The notes under the pieces: model-generated
Told to the model about the DNA's origin: nothing
Database searches by the model: none
Seen by the model: only the letters and a program-made list of their open reading frames with translations
DNA from: Ditylenchus dipsaci
Taxonomy: Eukaryota; Nematoda; Chromadorea; Rhabditida; Anguinidae
Length of the DNA stretch: 64,000 nt
Reading direction: 5' to 3'
Assembly: GCA_004194705.1 (NCBI GenBank)
Contig: SADC01001323.1
Location: 434,001-498,000, forward strand
In this document: positions 23,001-31,770 of the stretch, in pieces
Position numbering within the stretch: position 1 is the stretch's first letter
Layout: each line of letters opens with the position of its first letter
Program-made: the position numbers and the translations under genes

Positions 23001-24301
23001 AAGGAGATCATTCTCCTACGGAAATAATAGGGTGGCTACAATGGAGGTGTGAGGTGCGAGGTGCGAGGTCGAGGTTTTTGAGGTGATGTAGCTCAGCGAG
23101 CTTTTGTCATTTTACTGATCTGAAAAGTTTTTTGGCCTATTTTTAAGGCCCGCTATTAAATAAAATTAACTTTCCCACTATTGGATATAAAAAATTCAAT
23201 TTTAGAAAGGAATCTCGCACCTCGTCCTTGCACCTCACACCTTCATTGTAGCCAAGGCATAAACCATTAGGTCAAAATTTGACGAAAAAAGTCGACAAAA
23301 TAACTAAAAATTGTGGTTATTCACACATGATTATACTTACACGCAAAGGAGATGAACACCACTAAACAAAAGTTCGCCCCGACAAAACTATTTACTCGTC
23401 TGCAAGTAGAACTTTTTGTAGAGTTTTCCAGCCCGCGATAGTTTAAAATTTTACCAACTGCAATAGGTCAACGAAGTACCTAATTTGGGTATGGCATAGA
23501 TGCTTTGAAAAATAGTTATTAATTAATTGTTATTAATTAATTAAGTTATTAATTAATTTCAGTGGTGGCCAGAAAAGACGTTTGTCCATAGGAATCACAC
23601 TGATCTCCAAGGCCAGATTGATCATGTTAGATGAGCCTACAGCAGGCATAGACCCCACAGCCAGACGGCATATTTGGCAACTGCTGTTGGCTGTCCGACA
23701 GCAGAATGTGGCTATACTGCTGACCTCTCATAGTATGGAGGAGTGTGAAGTGCTGTGTAACAGGATTGGCTTTATGAACAAAGGATCTCTGGTTGGCATT
23801 GGCACTAGTCAACATTTGAAAAGCAGGTGGGTTAATTAGACCTGTGAAATTTCGAGTATGGATAAAATTAATAAATATTCAGATTTGGAAACAGTTTCCT
23901 ACTGTCCTTCACCATTGAAAACCCAAGTGCTGCGACCAGCAGCTTTTTGGACAGCTTGGTTGTGCACGAGTTCCATGTAAGCGATATACGAAAGTACAGC
24001 TAAATATATAACCCGCACTTTACAGGCTTTCCACACCCACGACTCACCCACCATGAGCACCCTGCATTGGGAGATTCCCAAGAACAACTTTTCCTGGGGT
24101 CAATTGTTCCACAAAGCACAAGCTATAGCTGACAAATACCCAGCAGGTCTGGTCAGTTGTCTGCCTTTGGGCAGTGAAACACCCCTGATCAAAGACTTCT
24201 CGGTCACTCAAAATTCTTTGGAGCAAGTATTCCTCAGGATGGCTCATTTGGATGGGGTTGAGAGGAATGAACAGGAAGGTGGCGGTGAACAACAGGCTTG
24301 A
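3612..24301 (+). CDS. ABCA-subfamily ABC transporter (full transporter), multi-exon gene
   Basis: This gene encodes a full-size ABCA transporter, a membrane pump or floppase that typically moves lipids across the plasma or endosomal membrane using ATP. The order is the end of extracellular domain 1, a transmembrane domain, NBD1, a short linker, a second transmembrane domain with its extracellular loop, NBD2 and a C-terminal tail. Readable exons give roughly 1,400 residues. The family runs about 1,650-2,200, because the start and first membrane segment are not found in the window. Exons: 3612-3699, 3751-3911 (frame problem), 3964-4143, 4186-4308, 4853-5114, 5171-5346, 5483-5671, 5738-5916, 6156-6288, 6920-7080, 7623-7919, 7965-8063, 8620-8659, 8786-8945, 11531-11853, 17371-17552, 17650-17786, 17831-17942, 20502-20819, 22347-22530, 22577-22856, 23563-23826, 23883-23976, 24026-24301. 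Nearly all junctions join in phase. Introns range from 41 bp to 5.5 kb, the long ones filled by transposons. Confidence 0.88.
4646..4802. mobile_element. pogo-like MITE in an ABCA intron
   Basis: The left end CGGTCGAACCTGGATACAA and the right end TTGTATACAGGTTCGACTG are inverted. The left end follows a TA, but the right end is followed by TGC rather than TA. Internally it has CCCGATATAACACCACCC-type sequence typical of the pogo-like group here. Confidence 0.5.
6316..6888. repeat. Nested foldback MITE in an ABCA intron
   Basis: TGGCTCGTTCACGG at the left is the reverse complement of the right end (CCGTGAACGAGTCA). Subterminal AGACTTAGACTGAG-type units are repeated. Inside lies a second inverted repeat (6,458-6,660, with GGACACTTCTCTTTCGTCTC) that also appears alone at 21,229-21,395. 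Confidence 0.6.
8620..20819 (+). CDS. ABCA gene, linker, extracellular loop 2 and membrane domain 2
   Basis: Exon 8786-8945 encodes the cytosolic entry and seventh helix ([12 protein letters not shown], then a run of hydrophobic residues). Exon 11531-11853 is part of the second extracellular loop ([20 protein letters not shown], with one N-glycosylation sequon). Exons 17371-20819 encode the second set of helices, including [20 protein letters not shown] and [17 protein letters not shown]. These exons are separated by introns of 2.6, 5.5 and 2.6 kb filled with foldbacks, an F-box-like gene and a pogo element. The 8945 to 11531 junction does not join in phase as drawn. A small exon in the intron, or a weak acceptor at about 11557, would repair it. 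Confidence 0.78.
9014..9343. repeat. Imperfect foldback in an ABCA intron
   Basis: AGTCCTGTTCACTTTATTCC and its complement (AACATGGAATAAAGTGAACA) form the arms, with further pairing of the flanks around GCAAACC and GGTTTGC. No target duplication or coding capacity was found. Confidence 0.45.
9495..11051. repeat. 1.56-kb foldback element with a second foldback nested inside
   Basis: The two halves are reverse complements over most of the length. The ends pair around TGTCACAATGA / TCATTGTGAC, then GTTCGTGCGCGATGAAACAC pairs near 9,887 and 10,880, and the arms continue to a central Pro/Gln-like spurious frame. The inner element 10,150-10,374 is an almost perfect palindrome (GGGCCTGCTTACAATGGGAT ends). 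ORFs in it are strand mirrors, not genes. Confidence 0.65.
11123..11244. mobile_element. Short MITE of the ACCGTAT-terminus family
   Basis: Ends ACCGTATCCGCTCTAATTAT and complement are flanked by TA. The inside holds three or four copies of a TCTATAATTAGAG-type unit and a C run. It is 122 bp long and sits in the same intron as the large foldback. Confidence 0.6.
12369..13864. mobile_element. Foldback element with TGCGATATATCG-type iterated termini
   Basis: The ends TAGAGATGCGGA and TCCGCATCTCTA are inverted. Each is followed by an array of short GCGATATTT / TGCGATATATCG units (12,390-12,500 and 13,735-13,850). Flanks CACAAAAT (12361-12368) and CTCAAAAT (13865-13872) look like an 8-bp duplication with one mismatch. 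The interior shares blocks with 36,440-36,700 and 57,880-58,170 and with the 48.7-49.5-kb foldback. Confidence 0.6.
15148..15825 (-). CDS. F-box-like protein gene nested in an ABCA intron (5' exon or first readable exon)
   Basis: The frame reads [20 protein letters not shown] followed by [15 protein letters not shown]. This resembles the F-box start (Pro, hydrophobic helix, then Leu and Ser positions) in divergent nematode F-box proteins, which act as SCF ubiquitin-ligase adaptors. The rest ([39 protein letters not shown]) has the leucine-rich, repeat-like character of their substrate-binding region. The exon ends at CAG followed by a GTTGGT donor at 15147, so at least one more exon should lie to the left. 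A TTTCAG acceptor just before codon PPK means the ATG at 15825 may not be the start; the Met at 15795 is an alternative. It lies antisense inside the 5.5-kb ABCA intron. The F-box call is by resemblance only. Confidence 0.55.
17001..17190. mobile_element. hAT-type MITE, copy 1, with perfect 8-bp target duplication
   Basis: It begins CAAGGCTTTGAAACGTCC and ends TTCGAAGCCCTG, flanked on both sides by CAAATATC (16993-17000, 17191-17198). It shares its sequence with the element at 45,970-46,172 (TCCTTTATTTGAAGATTTGT and AATAAGCACTGGATAAAATG). Confidence 0.75.
18231..19832 (-). mobile_element. pogo/Tigger-type transposon with truncated transposase
   Basis: Inverted termini CAGTCGAGTCCCGCTAACCC and complement are flanked by TA (18229-18230, 19833-19834). 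The subterminal parts repeat GCCGGGTTATTGGGG-type units. It is 1.6 kb against roughly 2-3 kb for full-length relatives, and its transposase lacks the centre of the catalytic domain. It is probably non-autonomous. Confidence 0.8.
18392..19481 (-). pseudogene. Tigger/pogo-family transposase, internally deleted
   Basis: The start [20 protein letters not shown] at 19481 is a CENP-B-type helix-turn-helix (psq-like; [14 protein letters not shown] is the recognition region), followed by the second HTH ([20 protein letters not shown]). A 53-bp intron (19187-19135) is spliced in frame. Then [18 protein letters not shown] gives the first catalytic Asp of the DDE domain and is followed by a TAG at 18866-18864. 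The next open segment (18863-18725, then 18678-18392 after an intron) is the acidic C-terminal tail. The second and third catalytic acidic residues and about 150-200 residues between are absent, so it cannot be an active transposase. It may still bind termini. Confidence 0.78.
21229..21395. repeat. Almost perfect palindromic MITE in an ABCA intron
   Basis: ACCATACTTGTTGATG and CATCAACAAGTATGGT are the ends. The arms meet at a short spacer around 21,303. It has the same GGACACTTCTCTTTCGTCTC core as the foldback at 6,458-6,660. Confidence 0.6.
21408..21886. repeat. Foldback MITE in an ABCA intron
   Basis: The ends GGGTGCCTGTTGCGTAGGAT and ATCCTACGCAATATGCACCC are inverted. The inner arm TTGTTGTTTGCTTTTCT is only partly mirrored. 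No coding content is seen. Confidence 0.5.
22347..24301 (+). CDS. ABCA gene, second nucleotide-binding domain and C terminus
   Basis: NBD2 reads [16 protein letters not shown] (Walker A, split by an intron after the first Gly), YCPQFDAL (Q-loop), SGGQKRRLS (signature, Ser split by the intron at 22857-23562), [13 protein letters not shown] (Walker B) and TSHSMEECE (H-loop). The final exon contains [17 protein letters not shown], the conserved ABCA C-terminal regulatory motif, and stops with TGA at 24299-24301. All five junctions join in phase. AATAAA-type signals occur within about 260 bp downstream. Intact catalytic residues argue that the gene is functional, despite the frame problem near its 5' end. 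Confidence 0.9.
23034..23263. repeat. Foldback MITE in the last long ABCA intron
   Basis: GGCTACAATGGAGGTGTGAG and its complement form the arms. Each contains a small GAGGTGCGAGGTGC-type iteration. No target duplication was recognised. Confidence 0.55.
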
Positions 24302-25114
24302 CAAACAAATATATTGCTTTGGTAAAGCGCGTTTGTATCAAATGAAAATTTCAGTAAAAAACATTTAAATACTTTCGAGAAAATCATTTTATTTCGTAAT
24401 TATTGCCATTTTAAGCAACAAATATTTCGTCGTGAAATTATCCAAAATGAAGAAATTAAAAAAACACCTTTCAGAAAAGAAACATTTACATCCATGGGCT
24501 AAAATAAAGAATGCGCAAAAACGAAAGTTAACCTTGGTCTATACCTTTATCAGAGAATAAAGCAAACTGGTTGTACCTGTGTTTTTTTAATAGTTAATGC
24601 TGTTGAGCCCCATTTTTAAGTTAAGAAATTTTAATTTTAAAATTTTTAGTTTTTTGGTAAAAACGCGGGTGATATCTTTTTGATGCAAATTTTTTTTAGG
24701 GGAAATTTTTATTTTGACTTTTTTTATTAAATTGCTCCATCTTTTTTTAAAAGAAATAATACCATCATGTAGCCCTGCGATTCTAGTTTCTAATGAAGTA
24801 TCAGTTATCGCATTATCTTTGCAAAATATGGCATAAAAAGTTAAAAGTATGAAGCAAGTTAAAAAAAATAATTTAGTTCATATTTTTACCTTTTAAATGA
24901 TGAACAACTGATACCTCATTAGAAACTAGAGTCGCAGGGCTACATGATATTGTTATCACTTTTGAAAAATATGATTTTTTTTATAAAATAAGTCAAAGGT
25001 AAAATTTGCAGAAAAAAGTAGAATTTGCCGCGAAAAGTATATTTGCGGCGAAAATATAAGATTACCCAAATTTAACTTTTTGTCATGGAACCAAGGCTAA
25101 CTTTTTAAATGTTT
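24302..25114. other. AT-rich intergenic stretch with one palindrome
   Basis: No gene is seen between the ABCA stop and 25,115. The stretch contains poly(A)-signal-like AATAAA near 24,502 and 24,558. A foldback at about 24,771-24,945 has arms GTAGCCCTGCGATTCTAGTT and AACTAGAGTCGCAGGGCTAC. Confidence 0.5.
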
Positions 25115-25300
25115 TCATGTTTCGATTGCTAAAACTGGCTTTTGAAAAATGGGTATTTCAAGGAGTCCTCCATCAGTATTTTCTCCATTATTCACTTGCT
25201 TTAAATAGTGTGCGCACTTTAAGAGCTCTTGTTCAAAATAGGGCAAATTTGTCAAACCCTGATCATAATTACTGTTTTTGTTGTATTTAATGCCAAGCAT
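25115..25300 (-). CDS. Small unrecognised ORF
   Basis: A 61-residue frame (MLGIKYNKNSNYDQGLTNLP, later FEQELLKCAHYLKQVNNGEN and QKPVLAIET at the end) has a non-repetitive, protein-like composition and no inverted-repeat mirror. The frame stays open a few codons upstream of the ATG, so it could be the last exon of a longer gene. No family or signal peptide is recognised. Confidence 0.35.
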   Translation of the reverse strand: MLGIKYNKNSNYDQGLTNLPYFEQELLKCAHYLKQVNNGENTDGGLLEIPIFQKPVLAIET

Positions 25301-25429
25301 CAACTTTTTGCTTATTCTCCGGTGTGTTGATTTAATTTAAATTCACTTCAACAAATGTGTTGACTCACAATTGTCAAACTCACATGTAATGATGACTAAA
25401 TTTTTATCATTGTTGTTTTATTGTACTCC

Positions 25430-25594
25430 ATGGCATCATTCCCATCTATAATCTATCGCATATTCATTGTCCAATCGGTCTATTTGCCGTCTATAACAGA
25501 AACAGTTGAATTCAACGGGTACTGTGGGGATTTAATCTCCAATTTTATGGTCTTTTCATTCATTTGGTTGTTGTTATTCTTGCTGAAGCATTGA
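25430..25594 (+). CDS. Candidate 54-residue ORF with a C-terminal membrane segment
   Basis: The frame from ATG at 25430 reads MASFPSIIYRIFIVQSVYLP, then ITETVEFNGYCGDLISNF, and ends in a hydrophobic stretch FMVFSFIWLLLFLLKH. The arrangement is that of a small tail-anchored protein. AATAAA starts one base after the stop codon, which is unusually close. It may equally be a chance frame. Confidence 0.22.
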   Translation: MASFPSIIYRIFIVQSVYLPSITETVEFNGYCGDLISNFMVFSFIWLLLFLLKH

Positions 25595-25724
25595 AAATAA
25601 ACTTTATTTATTGAACATACATACAAACAGGTATACAGAATAACTAGGGGCAACAGGCATCTATCGGCGCCACTATCATATTTTAAAAATTACATAAATA
25701 ATAATCGATCACATACCCTTACCT

Positions 25725-26065
25725 GGCTACCCTTTTTCTGGTTAACCGTCCTCTTGGCTTCCCTCCTCCTGGATAACTCCCTCCTGGCTTTCCTCCTACT
25801 GGTTAGCACCCTCCTGGGTAACTTTTCCCTATATACCCTCTCTTAGCGACCCTCCTCATGAGTACACACTTCTGGCTACTCTTCTCTTGATCACCCTCCT
25901 CCTGGTTACCGTCCACTTGGCCAGCTTCCTACTGGCTACCCTCCTTTTGGGTATCCCCTCCTTCCTACCCTCCTCCTGGTTAACCTCCTCCTGTGTACAT
26001 CTCTGCTGCTTCCCACCTACTGAGTAGCACCCTCCTTGCTACATTCTTCCTAGATACCCCTTTCC
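25725..26065. repeat. Degenerate CT-rich minisatellite
   Basis: About twenty imperfect copies of a 15-18-bp unit close to CCTCCTCCTGGTTACC or CTGGCTACCCTCC, all in one orientation, with substitutions in every copy. No coding frame uses it. Confidence 0.7.
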
Positions 26066-26074
26066 CGTGCTCGA

Positions 26075-26205
26075 GCATTAACATCCACCAAAACCCAGGC
26101 TAAATCAACCACTTCAAATTTGGAGGGACTTACGAAACACGAAGGAAACACGAAAATCCACCCGAAATCCAGGCTAAAATCTACCATCTCCGATTTGGAG
26201 GGACT
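26075..26205. repeat. Tandem duplication of about 65-70 bp
   Basis: Two diverged copies sit side by side. Each contains CCAGGCTAAA followed about 20 bp later by ATTTGGAGGGACTTA. They follow the minisatellite directly. Confidence 0.5.
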
Positions 26206-26924
26206 TAAAACTTTTTTTTGGAGCCTACTCGATTTTCAAGCTTTGTGCTTCAAAGAAAGCTAAGATATTCAATTTTAGGGTTCCGGAAAGATATCCGGCA
26301 GAAGTTCACAAAAATTGACAGAAAATTGGGCTTGAACACAAAAGTGGCGACCCACCCACACATGCCAAATACGTATAAGATTTAAGTCTGATAAGTTTTT
26401 GAAAAATAATATTTTTTAGTTCGCAATCTTTCCTTCATCTTATTTTTCTGTAATTTTTACAGAAGCCGAATGACGAGATTTACATGCTCGATGAAAATAC
26501 AGCCGGGCTTTGCAAAGATTAATTGAATGAGAATGCCCTAGGTCAAGTACTTAACAAATTCATAAAAAAAAATTGAGTGCTAGTAGCGAATAACTTCGAA
26601 GTGTTCAAAACTTTGGATAAGGCGCGAAATGATAAGTGCGCACACGTATAGGAAATTTGGTCTATGGCACAATGTGTACCAAAATATTCCTTGGTTTCTC
26701 CTGTTGTTTTAAGGTGATTAAAGTGATCATGGTTACTTAAGTTCACAAGAATCGACAAAAAATTGTCAAAATCTGTGTTTACTAATACGATTAATTACTA
26801 TAAGGACCTAAATCGCCATAATCAATACAGCCGGAAATTTTAAAGGAAATCATTGACTACTGGTTATAGGGGATTGAAATATCAAGAAAACCAAATTATT
26901 AGAAATTTTATTAGACATTGGGAA

Positions 26925-27665
26925 TTTATTACAACAAAAATTTAGGTGCATTTTTCTTTAATTTTCTTCATAACTTTTGTTTGGATCGTCTGATGATTGC
27001 TGCCCTTCTTCTTTGCTTGCTCCAAACTGCATATTTTTAGCTGAATTGTCAAAATCTGTGTTTACTAGTACGATTAATTATTTCATTATCAGGAAAACCT
27101 TTCTGTCCAAACATTTTTAATGGATTCTTGCCAGCAATGATGTTAGCAACTAATCCTGAAAATATTTTTAACTAGTGTAGAGGCAATAGAATTTAGAAGA
27201 TAAAAATTGGGAATTTCTTTCGTAGGTATATATATTTTTTTGCAAGGCAATCCGAAATATTTTTCTGCGCAATTCTGAAGTTTGATAAGAAGGCCGTATA
27301 AAATTCAAAATTGTCTTTTGCTAATTATGCCGAAAAAAACCTGGTAGTATTTGCTTTTGAAACTTTTCCAAAATTGCCTTTCCCACTTGTTCCATTGGAT
27401 CACTACTTTCCATTTGTTTTGGACTGTGATGGCTTGTTGAATACTTTTTAGACTAGATCCTATTGGAATTCCGTTTTCGTTGAACATGTCAACTAAATTT
27501 TGAAGTAGTTTTGAGTTGCCTATCAAGGTTGATATTACTCAATCGATTGCCTGAACCCGGATGTCTTTTTGCAGTTTGTGTTTGTTGAATGACTGCATCA
27601 GCAGCCAATCGATCCAATGGAATGTCCTTGTATTTTCGATACTGCAAAATATGAAACAGGTTACT
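26925..27665 (-). CDS. Candidate multi-exon gene, unrecognised
   Basis: Several minus-strand stretches look like exons. After a TTTTGCAG acceptor near 27,650 comes YRKYKDIPLDRLAADAVIQQ, then TQTAKRHPGSGNRLSN. A longer frame, NLVDMFNENGIPIGSSLKSI and QNKWKVVIQWNKWERQFWKS, ends at CAG followed by GTTTTTT near 27,344. After TTTTCAG near 27,160 comes LVANIIAGKNPLKMFGQKGF. After CAATTCAG near 27,040 comes NMQFGASKEEGQQSSDDPNK, then SYEEN and a stop. The pieces do not all join in one phase as read, so the exact structure is open or the gene is decayed. No signal peptide or domain is recognised. Confidence 0.35.
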
Positions 27666-28374
27666 AATTGCAAATAAGGCTTAGCACCAGATACAAGTTT
27701 AAGAACAAAGGCTACAGAAAATTTAACACAGATTCCAGATAATTTAACATGACATTTTATGCCATTTTACCAATTATTTGTATTAGGTGTACCCATTTCC
27801 GAAATTTGAATTAGTCACCCAGTTTGGGAATCACAAGAATATAGTAAAAGAAACTGGAAATTATTATAAAAATCAAGACTGTAGACTTATTATCTAGACT
27901 ATAGAAAAATAAAGTAATTGGAAGCCCGGGCTTCTTATGATTTTCAAGGATTACATTTTCGACAAGTATTTCAGTAATAAAAGAATTTTTGTCGCTACTC
28001 GGTTTTACACCTAGTTTTCACGCTACTCGGTTCCTAACAATGACTAAATTCTCTAGCTCAAAAGAGGCGAAACGCGAGTGTGAAAAAACAGCTCGAGAGT
28101 GTCCCTTGTAAGTTTTGACATAATTAAAACTTGAAGCTTATACCAAATGTCGCTTGAACTAAGCTTCAATTTAAAAAAAGGGACACTGACTGAGAACTGC
28201 GACAACTAAACTAAATTTTTTGCGTATTTTGGTAGAACATACACAAGTATCTTATAGATATAGCTCTGTAGCTCTCAAGGTCTCTTAAAAGTAGAACCAC
28301 CGGCACTTCAAAGCTCTAAAAACTCAATACCCATATTACAGGTTTTGGAACTGACTCATATGACATGACTCATG

Positions 28375-28783
28375 CATAGTGGGGCTGCCGTCTGTCGCCG
28401 TCCATTTTTTTTCATCGCCTCCTGCATTTTCACCAAATTTTTAATAACGGAACGCTTTTTTATTTTACATCATATAGTCAGTTTTTAGTTTTCTACCTTA
28501 TTTTTGGGTGACCGTCCAGGTTTCCTTTTACTTTTAGTTCAAAAAAATGAGACCGCCCTAATTTCCCCGATTTTTTTGAAAATTTTCATGTAAATTGAGA
28601 CGGCCTCATTTTTTTGAACTAAAAGTAAAAGGAAACCTGGACGGTCACCCAAAAATAAGGTAGAAAACTAAAAACTGACTATATGATGTAAAATAAAAAA
28701 AGCGTTCCGTTATTAAAAATTTGATAAAAATGCAGGACGGCGATGGAAAAAATTAGGACGGCGACGGACGGCGGCCCACTATG
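28375..28783. repeat. Almost perfect 409-bp palindromic MITE
   Basis: The ends CATAGTGGGGCTGCCGTC and complement are mirrored, and the arms are identical over long blocks (ACCTGGACGGTCACCC, for instance). The short spacer lies near 28,575. The high arm identity suggests a young insertion. No clear duplication was found. Confidence 0.65.
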
Positions 28784-28920
28784 GATATGAGTCACTCTTC
28801 TATTTTTATGAGTCTTAGAGATTGGCAGGCGGATTCTCAAGGAAATAACGTATGCTCTGAAAAAAGCAAAAACATTTCATCTAATTTCCCGCAGGTCACA
28901 GTCAGGGTCCCTTAACAATA

Positions 28921-29284
28921 TTAATTAACAATATGGACCTGATCTGGGTGAATTTTCTTCAATGTGTCAAGCTGAGTTTTAAATGCTCCTTTAGCCAATG
29001 TTATTTGACCAGCTTTGATAAGCGCATCCAGAAAACTAACTCCAACTTCCTCCAGTGCTGGTCTACTAGGTAGTAGTAGTCGGTGAAGAGACCGGCCAAA
29101 TTTTTTATTTGCTATAGTCGAGTTGCTGGTGTTCTCTTCAGAAGAAGATTGGCTGGAAGGATCAGCTTTTGTGCTCTTATTGACGGCTAAAGTATTTAAT
29201 TATGCTTTCAGGCAAAAATATTTGAAGAATTTTGAACAAACCTAGTATGCAAAGGGAAATAAAAAATAGTTTTGCAAAACCCAT
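28921..29284 (-). CDS. Small secreted protein, two exons, unrecognised
   Basis: Exon 1 (29284-29242) is a signal peptide, MGFAKLFFISLCIL. A 55-bp intron (GTTTGT donor, CTTTAG acceptor) interrupts the next Ala codon in phase 1. Exon 2 (29186-28921) continues VNKSTKADPSSQSSSEENTS, KKFGRSLHRLLLPSRPALEE and VGVSFLDALIKAGQITLAKG, and ends in HPDQVHIVN and a TAA. The predicted product has about 102 residues. After the signal comes a Ser/Glu-rich, possibly glycosylated or cleavable segment, then a basic amphipathic C-terminal part with no cysteines. The layout fits an extracellular peptide precursor, antimicrobial-like peptide or secreted effector. None of these can be chosen from sequence alone. 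The promoter was not identified. Confidence 0.55.
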
Positions 29285-29520
29285 GTTGATTAGATTGGTC
29301 AGGAGATAGATGAAAATAAATGAATTTAGTGACCCACTACATTTTATTGACGCATAAAATAGCGAATATGTTTTTTTGAAATAGCTGTAGAGAGCGAGAT
29401 TAAAAATTTTCACTTTTTGAACAGATAAATGTTTTGCTCAATCGGAAATTTCTCGGTGGATATTTTTCGGTTTATGGTTTTTGCAAAAAATTAATGAAAT
29501 AAATACTAATTTATCTTTAA

Positions 29521-30311
29521 CCCATTTCTGACTAAATTATTTTTTTCATAATCAACTATTATGTCTTTGAACTCAAATCGTCATTTCAGGAGTAGAATGT
29601 TTTAGTTTCATTATGAAAATGCTGTTGAAAAGAGTAAAGACAATAAAAATTTCGAAATGTTGACAATTTTAGAAAATTGGTTCTTTCGCCCTCCGTTAAC
29701 CACAATTTTTTTACCTAATTTTTGGGCATAATATTTAACCAAGTTACCACTCTAAAATGCAGCTTATTGTCTCATCTATCTTTTTTTCGCGATAAAGACA
29801 TTTAAAAAAGCTATATCTCATTGCTCTTACTGTGAAAAAGTATTCTGAAAAATGAGTTTTGTAGATCTCAATTTGCTCTACATCGTAGTTCCCAAATATT
29901 ATCGCATTGATCGACAAAAAATTTAAATTTCAATCAAAATTCTGGTAAATTTGTCAAATTTTTTACAGCTAAAGAAAAAAAATTAAAAATCAAAAAGTAT
30001 ATTTTCGATAGCACACTCGGGGCTTTCAAACAAGCATAACGTTTGTTTCATGGAGGCAGTGTGATAAATATACTGTGCGATTTTAAGCAATTTCACATGA
30101 AAGAATAAAATGACTTTTTTGGTCCAAATGGACTTGTTCAATCGTAATGTTGTGAGAAAAAAAATTCGAAATGTTTTAAAGCTTTGTGAAAGGCACATGT
30201 AAAAGCCAAAAAGCGGAGCTACAAAACAAAAAAGGTAAGCTTAAATTCATGAAAAACATGTATGAAGAAAGCATTAAAGTACATGTCGATTAATCGACAT
30301 GTAGAAATGGG
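29521..30311. mobile_element. piggyBac-like MITE (TTAA-flanked)
   Basis: The short inverted ends CCCATTTCT and AGAAATGGG sit directly inside TTAA on both sides (29517-29520, 30312-30315), the target of piggyBac elements. A 23-bp perfect palindrome (around ACATGTCGATTAATCGACAT) lies at the right end. No transposase is present. Confidence 0.5.
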
Positions 30312-30736
30312 TTAAAGTTTTGGTAGCACATAGTTGCTTAACTTCTTGCGATCATTAAAGAGAGAAGACTTTGCGGCTACCTTCTGACAAATTTTAGTTG
30401 ACATCAAATCTAGTAAATATTTTGGGACTTATAACCACTCTCGCTAGGCAGCCTCTTGTGTGAAGTTAAGGTGCCCCAACAGTTATGTTACGAAGGCCTA
30501 GCCATACTGTCATGGGTATGAAGCACGAAGGCACATAAAGAGTGACATTGCGACCACATACAGCCTGACAAAGTCAATAATGGCCACATATACAAGAAGT
30601 TCTGACTTGACCTTACATGCATTGACGACTTTACCAAGCTGTATGTAATGCGAATCGTGCGCAAAAGAAAAATTTATCTGACCAACGAACCTAAAACCAC
30701 AAATAGAAGATACTGAAAATAGCGTCTACTAGTAAA

Positions 30737-31001
30737 GGCCTTGTTCACAATGGTGGACTGTAAATTCAACAATCCTTACTCGGAACTGGCCATAAGTTTT
30801 TTTTAATTTTCTAAAAATTATTCTTTTGGTGCAATTTTGTAGCTGAGATTCAGGACTACCAAATAGGCCATTGGTTGAGTAGGTATGAATTAAAAAATAT
30901 TGAAAAAAGTCAACAATCTTCACTTACAATTCTCACTCGGCCGGAGTGAGATTTCCGAGTGAGGATTGTTGAATTTACAGTCCACCAATAAGAACAAGGC
31001 C
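30737..31001. repeat. Foldback MITE
   Basis: Arms GGCCTTGTTCACAATGGTGG and complement, with matching inner blocks GTAAATTCAACAATCCT and AGGATTGTTGAATTTAC. No coding content is seen. Confidence 0.55.
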
Positions 31002-31670
31002 TAAAAGAGGAAAGACCGAGCCAACTAAACAAAAAATTAACCCGCGATTGTTCGGCATCCTCCGAATTGTTCCTGAGATCTCCTTACTTAAGTTCGTGGT
31101 ATTTATCGGAAAAACTGAGTTAGTTTAACATTTGGGGTAGACCGCCTAGGAGTGGGTACTTATCCAGGTAATAATTAGATATTAATTTTCTGTATAGTCA
31201 AAACATCATTTGGCTAATCATTTTATATGGATAATAACTTTTCGAGGCGTAAATTTACTTTATTGTGGAGCAAGTACGGCGGTATGATGAATCACAAAAA
31301 TGCATCTTCACAAACTCACATTTCCATATTCTCACGTATTCTCAATTTTGAATTCTACTTTATCCATTTTCACAAAAAGAATTTAGAAAAAGACTGCATT
31401 TTCACGAACTGCATTTTCACAAAACTGCATTCAACCGGTCTATTGACTAGCCATATGATAGTCAGGCAATAGTCCCCTAAAAGTCCAATTCAAGAATAAG
31501 CCAGTCGAAGAATAAGCCAGTCGAAGAATAAGCCGGTTAAAGAATTGTCCGAAGAGGTGTTTGTTGAAGAACATGTGTAGAGCCACTTCAATTTCACAAA
31601 AGAGGGGGGGGGCACGGGCCCCCAACCACCCCCCCCCCCCCTCCCTTCCGTCAGACTTTTGGCACGGCAA
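31002..31670. other. Intergenic stretch without a recognised gene
   Basis: The stretch contains short direct repeats (AAGAATAAGCCAGTCG, three copies near 31,490-31,535) and a G-tract/C-tract pair around 31,600-31,640 that can pair as a hairpin. Short frames cross it but none has protein-like composition. Confidence 0.4.
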
Positions 31671-31673
31671 GAA

Positions 31674-31770
31674 TACCGCGAGAGAAAATACCGCAAGAGA
31701 AAATTCCGCGGGAGAAAATTCCGCGGAATTTCACTTTTTGACGTTCCTGTTGAGAAAAACCAAATTCTGA
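31674..31770. repeat. CCGCGGGAGAAAATT-type terminal array, inverted partner at 38,340-38,470
   Basis: Four to five copies of a 15-bp unit (CCGCGGGAGAAAATT) are followed by GACGTTCCTGTTGAGAAAA. The reverse complement of both parts occurs at 38,340-38,465. The two may be arms of one outer foldback broken open by the later insertions between them. Confidence 0.5.

Noticed and set aside
25725..26065. CRISPR-like spacing in the CT-rich repeats
   Set aside because: Repeats are degenerate and contiguous, with no spacers, in a eukaryotic context.
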